NCBI GenBank assembly: GCA_021464415.1
Contig: CM038468.1
Coordinates: forward strand, 40,908,969-40,972,968
Reading direction: 5' to 3'
DNA from: Lonicera japonica
Taxonomy: Eukaryota > Streptophyta > Magnoliopsida > Dipsacales > Caprifoliaceae
Length of the DNA stretch: 64,000 nt
Shown: one piece after another, positions 1-12,500 of the stretch
How the letters are laid out: each line of letters opens with the position of its first letter
Position numbering within the stretch: the stretch's first letter is position 1
Program-made: the position numbers and the translations under genes
Notes under the pieces: generated by a model
Databases searched by the model: none
Told to the model about the DNA's origin: nothing
The model's input: the letters and a program-made list of their open reading frames with translations, nothing else

Positions 1-47
1 TAAACAAGAATGGATTAGATCAATGAAAATGATAACATGTGCTCTAA

Positions 48-542
48 GGCCTCGTTTGATTCAGGTATTAGGGTCAGTGAGATTAATAATATCAGTATTA
101 ATAGTACTGGACTATTAATCCTGGTATTAATTTAATACTAATACCTTGTTTGATTCATGCAGTATTAATACTGGGATATCTCATGTTGACGTTAATACTA
201 TGTTTGATTCTGTAACTCATATACGAGATTATATTTTGGACTATAAAAAAAATTCTAAAAAAAAATTCTAAAAAAAAAATTAAATTTTTTTTTCAAAAAA
301 TTAAGTTAAAATAATAATAATATAGTAGTAATGGCATTTTTGAAAATATATGATTCATTTTTCTTAATTCTGGATAAACAATACCACCTCCCCCTGGTAT
401 TAAATTATACCACAAAGAGTGGTATTAAGTTAGTACTGGTATTAGTAATCCCAGCACATTTGTGCGAATCAAACAAGGTATTATAAAAAAAGTGGTATTA
501 ACAATCCCATCCCACTTTTTAATACTCGAGTCAAACGAGGCC
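48..542. mobile_element. Tourist/PIF-Harbinger-type MITE (495 bp)
   Basis: The ends are inverted copies of GGCCTCGTTTGA, and the match continues imperfectly through GTATTA. Each end is directly flanked by TAA (45-47 and 543-545), the 3-bp TWA duplication typical of PIF/Harbinger insertions. There is no coding capacity. A second inverted pair, ACCTTGTTTGATTC at 143-156 and its complement at 466-479, lies inside the outer ends, so the element looks nested or has duplicated ends. Confidence 0.8.
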
Positions 543-545
543 TAA

Positions 546-1737
546 GGGTATATATTAATTATATTATGAATAGAAATAATAACACTTTGCATGATAATGT
601 GTGTCTAATTTAATGCATGCTATAATAATTTAATTATTTATATTTATAAGTGCGTAACATGTCCTCTTAAAGCATACGTTAACATGATCCTTAGATCAAA
701 TAGGCTAATAAAATCAACTAATTAATCAACTCAAGATCTCATTGTGAAATGTTTTAATAATGCACTTGTAAATGACAAATAAATTTTGTAAAAAATAGTT
801 ATTTTGTTTGTAGCACCAAATTATAATAGTCATTGGCCCAGATTGCACTTACTTATGCCAATTAGTAGCAATAATAATCAAATCAAATCAAATGCTTACC
901 TACCCAAATTTCAAAGAGAGAAGAAAGTTTGATAGGCAATTTGGTGCGGTAAAATGAAAAAAATGTAAATAATTTCTTTCATTTACCATAAAACAAATGC
1001 GACAGAGTAAATAGGACAGCATATTAATAATGGACTAATTTTTAAATTTATATTTAATTTTTCATCTATTTTTTGTATGTCTTGAAAATAGAGAAGCATT
1101 AGTTGAGAATTCGTTCAAAAGAAGATGAAATATGCTTTAATATTTTTTTTCCTCAATTAATAAAATAAATAAACGTCATATTCTTAATTTCTCTTTTTCA
1201 TTTTCCTTTATTATCATGCTTTTCTCTTAACATTCTCCTTTTTATTAATCAAATGAAAAAAATTCACAACATGAAATGAAGAACCATTAAAGAATTTTAG
1301 CTTAATTAAAATGCCACCATGCTCATACAATTGCATGTGTCTGGTCAATATATGGTTTGACTAAGACATATTTGGCTCCCCTAGTTATCCACTCCACTAA
1401 AATATTACCTAAATCACCTTTTTCCACGTGTCACAAAAATTGAGAATGGATATATATATATATATATTATTTTATTTTGTATACAATTAGTGCACCTTGA
1501 TTTATGCCACATCATGTCTAAAATATTATTGGTAGAATCTTGGATCACCCACTAAAATAAGCTAGTGTGCTTCTTGACCTCGTCATCCTCAATTTGCAAT
1601 GGACAAAAGACCACCCCCTATATTTATTTAATGAGTTTTATAATGTAAAGATCAAAATATACATTAAACAATTCCCTTAAAAAATATGCCTACAAACCTT
1701 GATTTATTTATCCATTAAACATTGTTCTAGGTGCATG

Positions 1738-1773
<36 letters not shown>

Positions 1774-3200
1774 TATATACATTTATGTGTGTATATATCC
1801 ACTTTTCTTGAAGTGGGATTTAATATGTCTTATTATAACCAAAATTCTACTATTAGTATTTTAAATGAAGGAGCCTGAATCATAATGTGGATCTTTGAAA
1901 GTGGGAAGCAACTGACTTTTAATATTTGGGAAAAAAAAAAGCACATTAATTGGTCACCCTTGGTATCAAGAGTTGTCGACTACATTTCATTATTTTAACC
2001 AAAAATAATAATTACCTTTCTTTAATTTATTTAACGTACAATTACATCATCCCAGAGCAAAGACTTTAAATTAATAGAAACAAACAAAACTTGTTTTTGT
2101 ACTCTGGCCAAATATTGAATATAAAAGTTTGTTGGGATGCTTTTTATTGAGGCAATACTTAAATTCAATATTAAATTAGAATAAAACAAGGGAGTGATTT
2201 TAATAGTAAGTAAAAGGGATTTACCAATAATTTTATCACTAATATTTTAACTGGGGCCATTAGAGTACCTGTGATAATGATATCTCCAATATATTCTAAT
2301 AACAAAGAATAATATAGACTATAGAAAATTATTATTAGATTTGGAAACAAGTAAAGGCGATTCTAGAAGCCCACCATGCATCCACTCATAATTATTTTAA
2401 TTGGGGAGTTGAACTTGACTTTAAACCTTTTTTGGAAGTAACTCAAAGCATAATAATATTCCTAACATCAAGTCCTTTGGGGGTAACCTACTCTTGTAGA
2501 ATAGGATATACACTAATCACTTAAATAAGATTATAGGACATAGACGTTAACTGGTTGAATAAAATTATATTATAATTAAGATTAGTGTTAGGTTTGAATT
2601 GTAATTCTTTAAGTTAAATCCCGATGGTTGTAAAAACATCCGGTTACCAACAGTTAGCTACTGTTTCGTTAATAGGAATTAGTCGAGGTGAGCAAAAATT
2701 AGCCTAGACATTTTGTGATATTAAAAAGTATTTAGACAAAAATAAAAATCCTCATATCTGTTTTTAGTTTTATTTTACCTTTTTAACTAATTCCACCATG
2801 CCAAGTTTGACTGGTCCTCTATCCCAGTCTCCATAAACTGCGCGTGTAGAATGGGACTTTTACCTCTGTTTTTAGTTCTTTGAAAGATCTATGATTAGAC
2901 TATAGGGTAAATGATTTGATCAATGAAAATTCAGTTCTAATCTCCAGCACAAAAGCAAACCCTACTTAATGGGATCTTCATTGACCTGAAAGCCAAATTG
3001 GTAGAAGGGTCTCTCTTTCGTGTATTTCTCCCATTCTTGTGCTTTTTTCACAATGGCGCCATAGAAACAGATCGAGTTTCAACTACGGATCATAAAGCAA
3101 TCCAACAGTGTGTGTTTGTGTGTGTTGAGAGAGAGAAAGAGAGAAGCAAGAAGTAGCACATGCAAATAATAGTCTATTGCATTGTCAAAGAATAATAACA
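546..3200. other. AT-rich intergenic DNA, no gene seen
   Basis: No reading frame with recognisable content. Simple repeats include an (AT) tract near 1450-1468, a (CT)n tract at 1741-1770 and a GT/GA-rich stretch at about 3108-3146. The part nearest 3200 may hold the distal 3' UTR of the minus-strand KMS1-like gene. Confidence 0.6.
1741..1770. repeat. (CT)n microsatellite
   Basis: About fifteen uninterrupted CT dinucleotides, in intergenic DNA downstream of the KMS1-like gene. Confidence 0.95.
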
Positions 3201-3500
3201 AGGTCTGAATCTTCAAATCTGAATCCTAGAAGTTAAAATTAATTGGCACTTGAAACTTTTCCCCACAAACAAATGCTCCCCCCAACATTACACAGAATAA
3301 TAGATAAAAACACAAATCTTCTGCGCTTTCTATACAAAGTCTCCAATGCACCTTTTTGTTGCAGAGGGAGATTTTCAGTTTTGCTTCAACAGCGGCAACA
3401 ATTTCTCAACCCTAGTTCTAATCGGGGAGATCAAATTTGATAATTATAACTAAAAACCATTAAAAAGAAAAAAAGTTTCTATTTTTTTTTTTTTGCAAGT
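3201..3500 (-). other. Probable 3' UTR / downstream region of KMS1-like gene
   Basis: The 300 bases after the TGA at 3503-3501 hold no other credible gene. Poly-T/poly-A runs lie close to the stop. The polyadenylation site is not obvious, so the extent is an estimate. Confidence 0.4.
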
Positions 3501-6500
3501 TCATCTAGACGAGACATCATTGTTGTCAGTTGAATGTTCTGAAGCTGATAATTTGTTGTTCAATTTGGCCAATTCTTCTTCTTGCTGCTTCTTGAGATAC
3601 CTCTGCGCGGTTGATGTAACAATCGTACTAAAAAAGTTCAAGATCATTAACCAAACAATTCCGTTCCAAATTGAAGTAAACGAGAGATCCCACTTGTTAA
3701 CCTGAAAAACAAGGATTACAAATTGAAAATATTATACTAAATAGTTAGGGATACGAGGGGAAATATGTTGGAATGTAATACAACATGCATATTAATAACA
3801 GTAGAAGACTGATTATTAAATAAAATCACATTTTTGTGGGTATTGCCAAAGCAATTATGCATTTGCCAGAGCATGATATTATTTTGAGAAGTATTTTACA
3901 TTATTGTGCTTCTAGTATTTTACATTGCTTTGACAATAATACCACCCTGCTTTCATACGCTCATTTATTATAATTTCAGTTTTCATAACTGTTAGGATAT
4001 TATATGGTAGATAAATAACAATTTGTAGACTTTTTATTCCTAAACCAATTAAGATAATAATACTAATTAAGTTCTCATTATGTATATGTATTCCATTTCA
4101 TATCACTCTGATCGGATGGTTTTGAAACTTTTAAAACTTTTGCTGACCTAGACAAAAACCACATCAAATGGGACCCCGACTGTACAGATACTATCAACTA
4201 CCGTCTCTCTCTTCTCTCACAACTCGCACTCATTTTGAATCTCACTCTACATAAGGTCTCAATCTATACATTGCCCCGATTCGCACCCACAACGAATCGG
4301 AATTAATTAGTTAATGTTAATTTTGGATTCGGCACTCTTCAGAGATTCGTTTGGGACTCGGCAGGGATTTGAAAATAGTCCAATTTCCCTACTTTTTAAT
4401 CTAAATTGACTTTTTTTGTTAAAAAAAGAAGAAAGAAAGAGGAGTTTTAACATATATATGCTTATAGTCCGGCACTACCCCCCACAAAATCTTTCAAGTT
4501 ACTTCCAAAGCTTCTCAAGTACGACTCTAGCTTCCAAATTCAAACCAAACACAAAACAATCGCATTCCAAAGTCCAAACTCAGAAACAGCAAAGAGAAAC
4601 TCTCCATACACAATCAATTCTTACTTCAAGTTTCATCTCCATCAAATTTCTTCTTACCACTATGAACCCTAGTTTTCTAGTCACCACTATGGAAAACCTA
4701 AATTTCTTGTCACCACTATGTAATTTATATTATTATTTTATTACCCCCTCACCCGTATCCTGTTAATCTAAAAATTCTTGAAGAAATGCATATGAATAGA
4801 TTGACGTAACTAAATACCAATTTTTTGTACACGTATAGAATAATTTTGCTCTGCGAGTCTGCCGACGACAAAAATAGACAGAGGATAGTGTTGCAAGCAC
4901 GTTGTATGGGGTGTGCTATAGGCACAAGGCATGTGTGGTAGACTAGTAGGTAAGAGCATATGAAGAAAAAAAAATGTACTAGTGCCATCAACATGTGCAT
5001 CAGCTAGTGTCTATGAAAGCACCGATTCTTCCGAAAGGTTGCCAAGTCCATTTGGGTTGGGCTGCACCCCGATTTGCACCCAAAAAAATTTGGAATTAAT
5101 TAGTTAATATTAATTTCCAATTTGATAAGGATTCATTTGGGACTCGGGAGGGATTCAAAAAGAGTTCAATTGCCCTTTTTTTTTAATGCGATATTATTAC
5201 TTTACCCCTTGTTAATGCGAAATTAGCCTTGGCCCCCTATTTTTATAATCATTAGAATTTGCCTCCTATTTTCATTATCATTAGATTTTGCCCCCTACAT
5301 GAAGGGAATCTCAAAGGATTACGTAAAAATGGGGGGCCCATGTCTAATTTTATTAAATAAATTCTTTGACTTAATACCCCATTTTTATGCAATTCTTTGA
5401 GTAAGATCTAACGATTATGAAAACAGTGTCTAATTTCGCATATAAAATGTGTGCAAAGTAAAAAACCCTCAATTTTTAACAGTGTCTCCATATTTTTGTA
5501 GATACATCAATGCTTCTTATCCTACTATACAAGAAGTATATACAGATATAACGCAAAAGCATACCTTGATATTCGAGGTCACGGGAGGTGCATTTACCAT
5601 GTACTTGTCCCTCATTTTGTGCAGCTTCGACACAAGGTTGGGCAAGACAGAAGCAAAGCCGGGTATATGGCTAAGCACCCAAATCAACTCATTTTCTATC
5701 CAGTGAAGAAGTTGATTATTGCAGACAGAGATGATAAACACAGTCTGTACAAAGTTTATATTGAAGACAGTCAGAAACCAGGTTCAGGATTTTAACAACA
5801 GTATAGATTTATAGTGTACAAAATCCAACATAAATTGAAGTCATCATCATGTGGTACTAATATAAGTTATTTCTCACTAAAAACCAAATGAATTACTTGG
5901 AAGCGCACCAAGCACAATGAGCAGGTGGGCTTCAACGGGGTGGGACAACTGCATCTTGATTTTCTAGATATCTCAGTCTTTTCAAGTCCAAACTACTACA
6001 CTCTAACCACTAAATTTTTAACAACCACTTTCAAAAATTTAACCACCACTCTAACTACTAAATTGTATGATTTAATACATACTAAGTTTTATCAGAAGTT
6101 GGGAAAAGAGAATGAGTTGTTTGGTGAAATCTTCTATTACTTGTTGGGGGATGGCTAAGAAAACTTTTCCGTGAAAAAGGAGGAAAAGATGGAGAACATC
6201 ACACCTAATTACTCCTCTCTTTTTCCAACTTCTCATAAAAAATGTCATTGTTATTCCAATTAGTTCACAACCATTTTTTTTTTTTTATCAAAAGCACCAT
6301 TAGTGTTGTTTGATTGAATTAATTCTCCAAAGAATTACCTTCCATGGTACAAGTTGCTTTAGGATAAATTTGTCTTTTCCATGGAACCTAAAAAACACCA
6401 CCTCTCTAAGTATTATTTTCCATTTTTATTAAAAAAAATACATCCAAGTAAAACAATTCTTGGAATTCAATGGTTTTCCATCTAAATCAATCAAACACAC

Positions 6501-9500
6501 CCTTCACACTTTGTAGATACAATTGCATGAAGAGTCTTTTGCAGATTTTTTTTCTCTTTCAAGGGAGATTTGGTGTTTCTTTAAGTCAGTAGGCCTTATT
6601 TTTTGGTTTCTGGGGCCCCATCATCATTAGGACCCGACCTGACCTGACCTGACCAAGAAACAAAACAAATAGTTGGAGCAAAATAAATTGCAAAGACTTG
6701 AAGAATACAAACATAGAACCGTCATCTACCTGTATGTGGGTTTTAATAATCGCCTTTCCAATCAGCGTTGAAAGGAAAAACTTCCAAAATGGAATCCCGA
6801 ATTGTCCGCACATTATGCCAGCAAGGTCAAACAGAGGATTTGGGACCTAAAAAGTAAATCAGTTCAACAAAATAGTAAATACTAATATACATGACAAATA
6901 TGGAGACGTAAAAAACTTCATGTCAGAGAGTATACAGAAAATGTCAATTGGCAGAAAGATAAAAACTATTATATGAATAAACAATGATAGAGAATAAGAA
7001 AATAAAACTAACCGAGGCAAGCACTAAAATAGTAAAGAAGTTCAAATATTGAGCGTGAGAGAGGAACCAGCGCTTCATTTGATTTAGGTGAGTGGCTATC
7101 ACTCCAGAATCTTTTGTCGAGGAAGCATCGAGTTCTTCCATGGCATCCACTTTGGTACCAGACATGCTTGCTACATAAAGAAAATACGTTTTAATGAGAA
7201 CAGTTAATATAACAAAATTTTCTTCAGAAAGATTATGGGTTACCAATCCAAGTGTGTTTTGAACTAAGCAGATCAGACTTCAATAGTATGAGGACAATTA
7301 ATATGTGAAATATTCTTCATCTTGTAGGAACATTTGCGATACGAATCCTAGTGCATTTAGAGCTAAGCTTGTCAATAGATCAGATGTTAATCCGAATCTG
7401 ATCTGTTTATGCAAATATAAATAGTTCTTATAATACAATTACCAGCTTGTAGTAGGTGACTTCTGCTTATATACTTCTCTAATGGATCATTAATATATTC
7501 TCTTTCCAATCCAAAAAGGAAAGATAACTAAAAATGGACCTACAAAGGAGCCCTAGTCCTCGAAATCCCTCTCCAAAATAAATACAAATGTGGTATAGTA
7601 TTAGCTTAAAAAAAGGGTAGAAAGGCAAAACCGAGAATACGTCTATTTCATCTCTATTTCCACTAGGAATACATATAGAAGCTCTCTTAAGTTCTTTAAG
7701 CTAAGAAAATTGAAAATGGCATTTAAACTTAGCATCCAATAAGCCTGTTCTCTCTAACACCACCCCCACCCCCAAAAAAAGGGGGAAAAAACCCCTAATA
7801 CACCACCCTGCTATCTCAATCAAACGCCAGTTTAAACAACTCTAGAAACCGCCAACCAAGGGATATGTAGGATCTAGATCCTCTACCATGCTTCAATCAC
7901 CCAGGAGTAGAGTAGTACATCTGGATTGTTCATTTAAAAATTGGATGGCTTAGATTTTGACGGATTGTGTTTGCCTCTGGTAAGGACTCATTTAGAGAAA
8001 TATTACCTGTTAAAATCTAAACCATCTAATTTTAAACAAACGGTCCAGATTTCTTTGTAAGGAACCATCTCTCCGAAAAGCTCAAGCTGTTTGGAGAAGG
8101 AACCTCAATGAATATCATGCTTAACATCCTCCCTCATGTGCGACCCCATACTCGCACGTGGAGAGCAGACAAATTTCGAATTTTAGATTAACAAATGGGG
8201 AATGGAGGTGCCAAGGCTTGAACCTTGGACTTCCCAGAAAACCAAACTCTGATACCATGTAAGGAACCAACTCTCCCAAAAGATTAAGCTGTTAGGAGAA
8301 GAAACTGTAATGAATATCATGCTTAAAATTCTTCAACCACACCAAGTATGATTCCAGAATTCCATCCTACAACCATCATTAGCTAAGAAGCAAATATTCC
8401 TACTAAACCAATACAGACTTCTCCAACAACTTTCCAAAGATTTACTCAATGAGGATGTCTCGAGGACCCAAAATTCCATCCAAAGTCCGAATCTGGATAT
8501 CCCAAAATCCAGACATATTTTAATTTATCACTGACCTGCATGCTGCTTTAGACTTGGTACTAGCTCCTAAAGGTAAACCTTAGCAGGGACAAAAATATGT
8601 ACACAACTCCCCAACTTAAAGAAGCCAAGAACTCTTCCTTCCCCAGACATTGACCCACTGGAATGATGTTTACTCTTCCTGAAATTGATCCTCAGACCAG
8701 ATAACAAAGCAAAACATAAGACAGCCTACGAAGTGCATTCAAGTATTCAAGTACAACTACTCAATATCACAAAATACAACTCGACCGCACTGATTAACCA
8801 CATAAGAGAGTAAAACTCCATTAACTGCTCCCTCAAATATTCTAAGAGTGATGTCGATGTTAAAGCTTTACTTCTCTCTTTTGTGTTTACTTAAAAGAGT
8901 AATTCTCTAACAGAAAGCTCGTCATGGACTTCTTTATGCAATTTTCTTAGGAATTTTTTTTGGCTTATATTAAACAACAGAAATTGTATTTGTGTCAACA
9001 TTGTATTCTCAAAATATAATTTGTATCCATACCTGCTCTTGAAATAAAATATGGAGGAAGCTCTCCAAGTGCAGTCCCCATGCCCCACAGAATAGCCTCT
9101 ATCTGGACCTGCGGCAATATGCTGCTAAGTGGAACCTGAGAACCATGCATAGATGAAAACAACGGGGGTCCAAACTCTGAACAATTCTTCTGAAGCCATG
9201 AAGGGCCTCTTTTTAATTGTATTGTATCATATGGAGCACTTTTAATATCAACTCGACCGCACTGAACAGCTTTTATTGTGAACAAGGCAATATGAGGACC
9301 CAGATAAAGGACAAAAGTGTGCAAACCAGATCCTGCACAAGGTACAACAGCCCACATTCGTAAGTGGTAATGTGTTTAGCAGGACCTTCAAGTAGTATCA
9401 GTTAAAAGTGTCAACAGCCAAAAGAAGACTCAATTGCAGATTTTCAGTAGAAGGAAAACATAACCCAAAGCCAACAAAAAGAATACTATTGAGAACTGTC

Positions 9501-12500
9501 TCTTGAATACTAACCAGGAAAAAAAGAATTAAAAAAAAAGGGACAACAATGCTGGAGTCTCACCAAGACCAATAGAAGATGCAACACCAAGGGACACCCA
9601 CCACAATCCGAAATTTACATATTGAAGAAGCTCCTCAACATGCTGCAGAAACATGTGCAATTACATAGAAAAATCATGCTCGCGTATCTAAATTTGCCAA
9701 TCAGAAGTATAAAAAATACAAAAAAAAAATGCGTGCTTGCAGCTACGAAAACAATTTTTTTTTTTTAACAGTTCATAGATCTAAAATTCTCAATAGGAAT
9801 GGCAATGAGAATTGTGCTTAATCAGCAGGGAAGTGATCTAAAATCCTCGAATTCTTGTTTTGAAAACAACAAGATTATAAAGGTATCCTTTGGAAGTTAC
9901 AGCGGCATTGAGTTTAGATTTACCCAAATGACTGATGTAGATATTGCAGTTTGTCCTCAAAAACGAGTGTGCTAAAAGGTGGCTGCCTAGGCAGACTGGG
10001 AGGGTTCTTTTACTTTCTCGCTTTTGTGAGTATTTTGTTTGTGTTCGAATTATGGGAACTGTTTGATCAGAGAACTCTAATACCTCATAAGTGAAGTTTG
10101 ATTTCTATAGCGTATATTCAGAAAAGTGAAGCTAAAAAATGAACATATAAGTTCATACAATTGGTTCTGGAAGTACCTTTTCATGAGGATCAACGGCCGT
10201 AAGTAGTAGTCCAACTATAACCATGAGTGTGCTCAGAAGCATAAGCCAACCACGATGTGACAAAAGATATAATATTGACTGCTGAAGACACTGGAAAACA
10301 GCCAAAATGAAAAGCTTAATTGCTCTCAAAGGTTGTGTTGTTAGTGTCAAGTTTTTTAGTTCCTCCTCATGCTTTTCTCGAATTCCTGCAGAAATTAGAA
10401 ACCCAATCAGCCCAAGCAATTTAACAAGACCTAAAGGTCCATTTGGTAACAGAGGTGGAAAATGAATGAACACACCACTAAATTTATGAGAAGTTGGAAA
10501 AAGAGACGAGTGATCTGCTAAGATGTTCTCCATCATTTTTTTTTTCATGGCAATTTTTCTTACCTTGCCCAAAGAATTGGATTCCCTTGAAAAACCAAAA
10601 GAGTAATAGAAAATCTCACCAGGTTACTCATCTCTTTTCCAACTTCTCATAAATTTAGTAGTGTTTTCAATCATTTTCCAACTCTCAAACAAACAAGCCC
10701 TAAGAAAACAATGTTCCATTCAAGCAACTGCAAATCTTATTCTGTCCTTTTTCTAGTTTCCAAAATAGGAAAAGAAATAACAATATGATACCAAAAATAC
10801 TACTAGACGACATCACAAATTCTTTATCGCTAATGAACAGTGTTTTAAATTGTGTAACGTGTAGCGGTTTGGTTCTGGAATTGCATAGCGCAAATAAATA
10901 CTGTAATAGCACAACCTATTCGGGACATGAATAGCGTCATGATTAAAAATAATAATAATAATATTATACTAAAGAACATTAATAAAAATCCATTAAAACA
11001 CTTCAAATAACCAAAACATAAAAATCCAAGTAACATAACTTCAACACACATTCAAAATTTCAAACAAATCAAGTTCTAAAGTTAGAACTTTTCAAATGAC
11101 AAACTAAAAGTAATCAGAAATTATCCCCTTGCTTTTCATATGCGTGTTTCCAACAGTATACACTCTTATCCCCTTGCTTTTCATACGCGTGTTTCCAAAC
11201 CTGATCTTTCTGGAAGTTGTAGATGACATTTTAAGAATTCAGAAATTAGAGGAGGAGATAAGAGACAATTACCTAGAGAGAAAGACAAGTACGAGAGAAA
11301 GAGGAGGAGAGGATATCTATGAGCTGGAGAGAGTTGAGAACCTTGGATTCCAGCGGAGAGAAGGAGAAGAGAAGAGAAGAGCGCAGCAAGCAGAGAGAGA
11401 AGAACGGCGCGCGTTCAAAACTAGGTTTTTTTCCTTTTTTTTAATGATAGGATTTGTTTCAAAACTAGTACCCCAAATAGCGACAAATATCATGCCACGT
11501 CAGCTAATTCTGTGGGCTATTTGGGAAAAGAGCAAACTGGAGCACGCAATGTAGCGTTTTGGCCTAGAACAATGCGATAGCGCGCATTTTAAAACACTAA
11601 TGAACAAACAATCGTAAAAACATCTGTTAAGTGAAATACAATGAATGCTTGTATAGTAGAAAAGATGAGCTAATTTCACAAGTAATAAGTATCCATTATA
11701 CTCAAGAACTATGGTATGTTTATTTAAAGTTCTTTATATATTTACTGTTGAACAACATTTGAATTAGGCAATTTGAAAACTCATAATTTCCTCACTCTGT
11801 TATGATTTGGTAAGATCTGGAAAGGCATTGAATAACAGCCTCAGAAAGAGACTCCACTTGTAAAAACAAAAGCTGACCACTGTTAAAGTGGCTGGTGAAC
11901 GCAATAAGCATAATTGATCCACAAAGGGAGAATTCCTTTCTATTTAGGATTCCTTTGTTTGAGTTTTGAGATGGAATCCTAAATTCCTTTCTACTTAGAA
12001 TTCCTTCCTTTGTTTGGGGTTTTGAGCTGGAATCTAAGATTCCTAGGAATGGAGCATTCACCATGTTGCCAATTTTTATTCCCCTTTGTTTTGGGAGGAA
12101 AAAAGATTATCTCAGAAGGCCTTATTACTCGATTAGGGGAGAGGTATGAGAAAAGGATACCTGATGTTTCCCCCAATATCCTCTTTATTTTTGTTAAAAA
12201 GACAGATTTACCCTGATATACACCCAACTATCTTCTTCACTATCTCATAAGTTCTTCGTCCATTGCTGTTCTTCACCCACACCGCTCTCCCACCGCACCA
12301 GCTGCCACTGACCACACCACTACCTTGTCCAACTCCATCGCCGGCAAGATTTCATGCAGAATGATTGAAGCCTTTACTCAGCCGACAAGACCTTGAGTGA
12401 AACGATCGAAGCATTGTAAATTAGGGTTAAGGGCAGATCCAACTTCCTTTTTTTTCCATTACATTTGGGTTGCTGTTAATATTTTTTTTCTTAACAAGAT

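Noticed and set aside
4416..4766. 116-residue plus-strand frame in KMS1 intron 7
   Set aside because: Low-complexity Ser/Gln/Thr composition, no recognisable domain, on the opposite strand inside an intron.
9721..9770. Poly-A/poly-T rich intron sequence that might mark a retroposed gene
   Set aside because: No adjacent coding fragment or target duplication; plain intron homopolymers.
11129..11554. 141-residue frame with GERE-rich sequence
   Set aside because: Its apparent coding comes from a GAGA-rich stretch inside the TIR element at 10839-11598.
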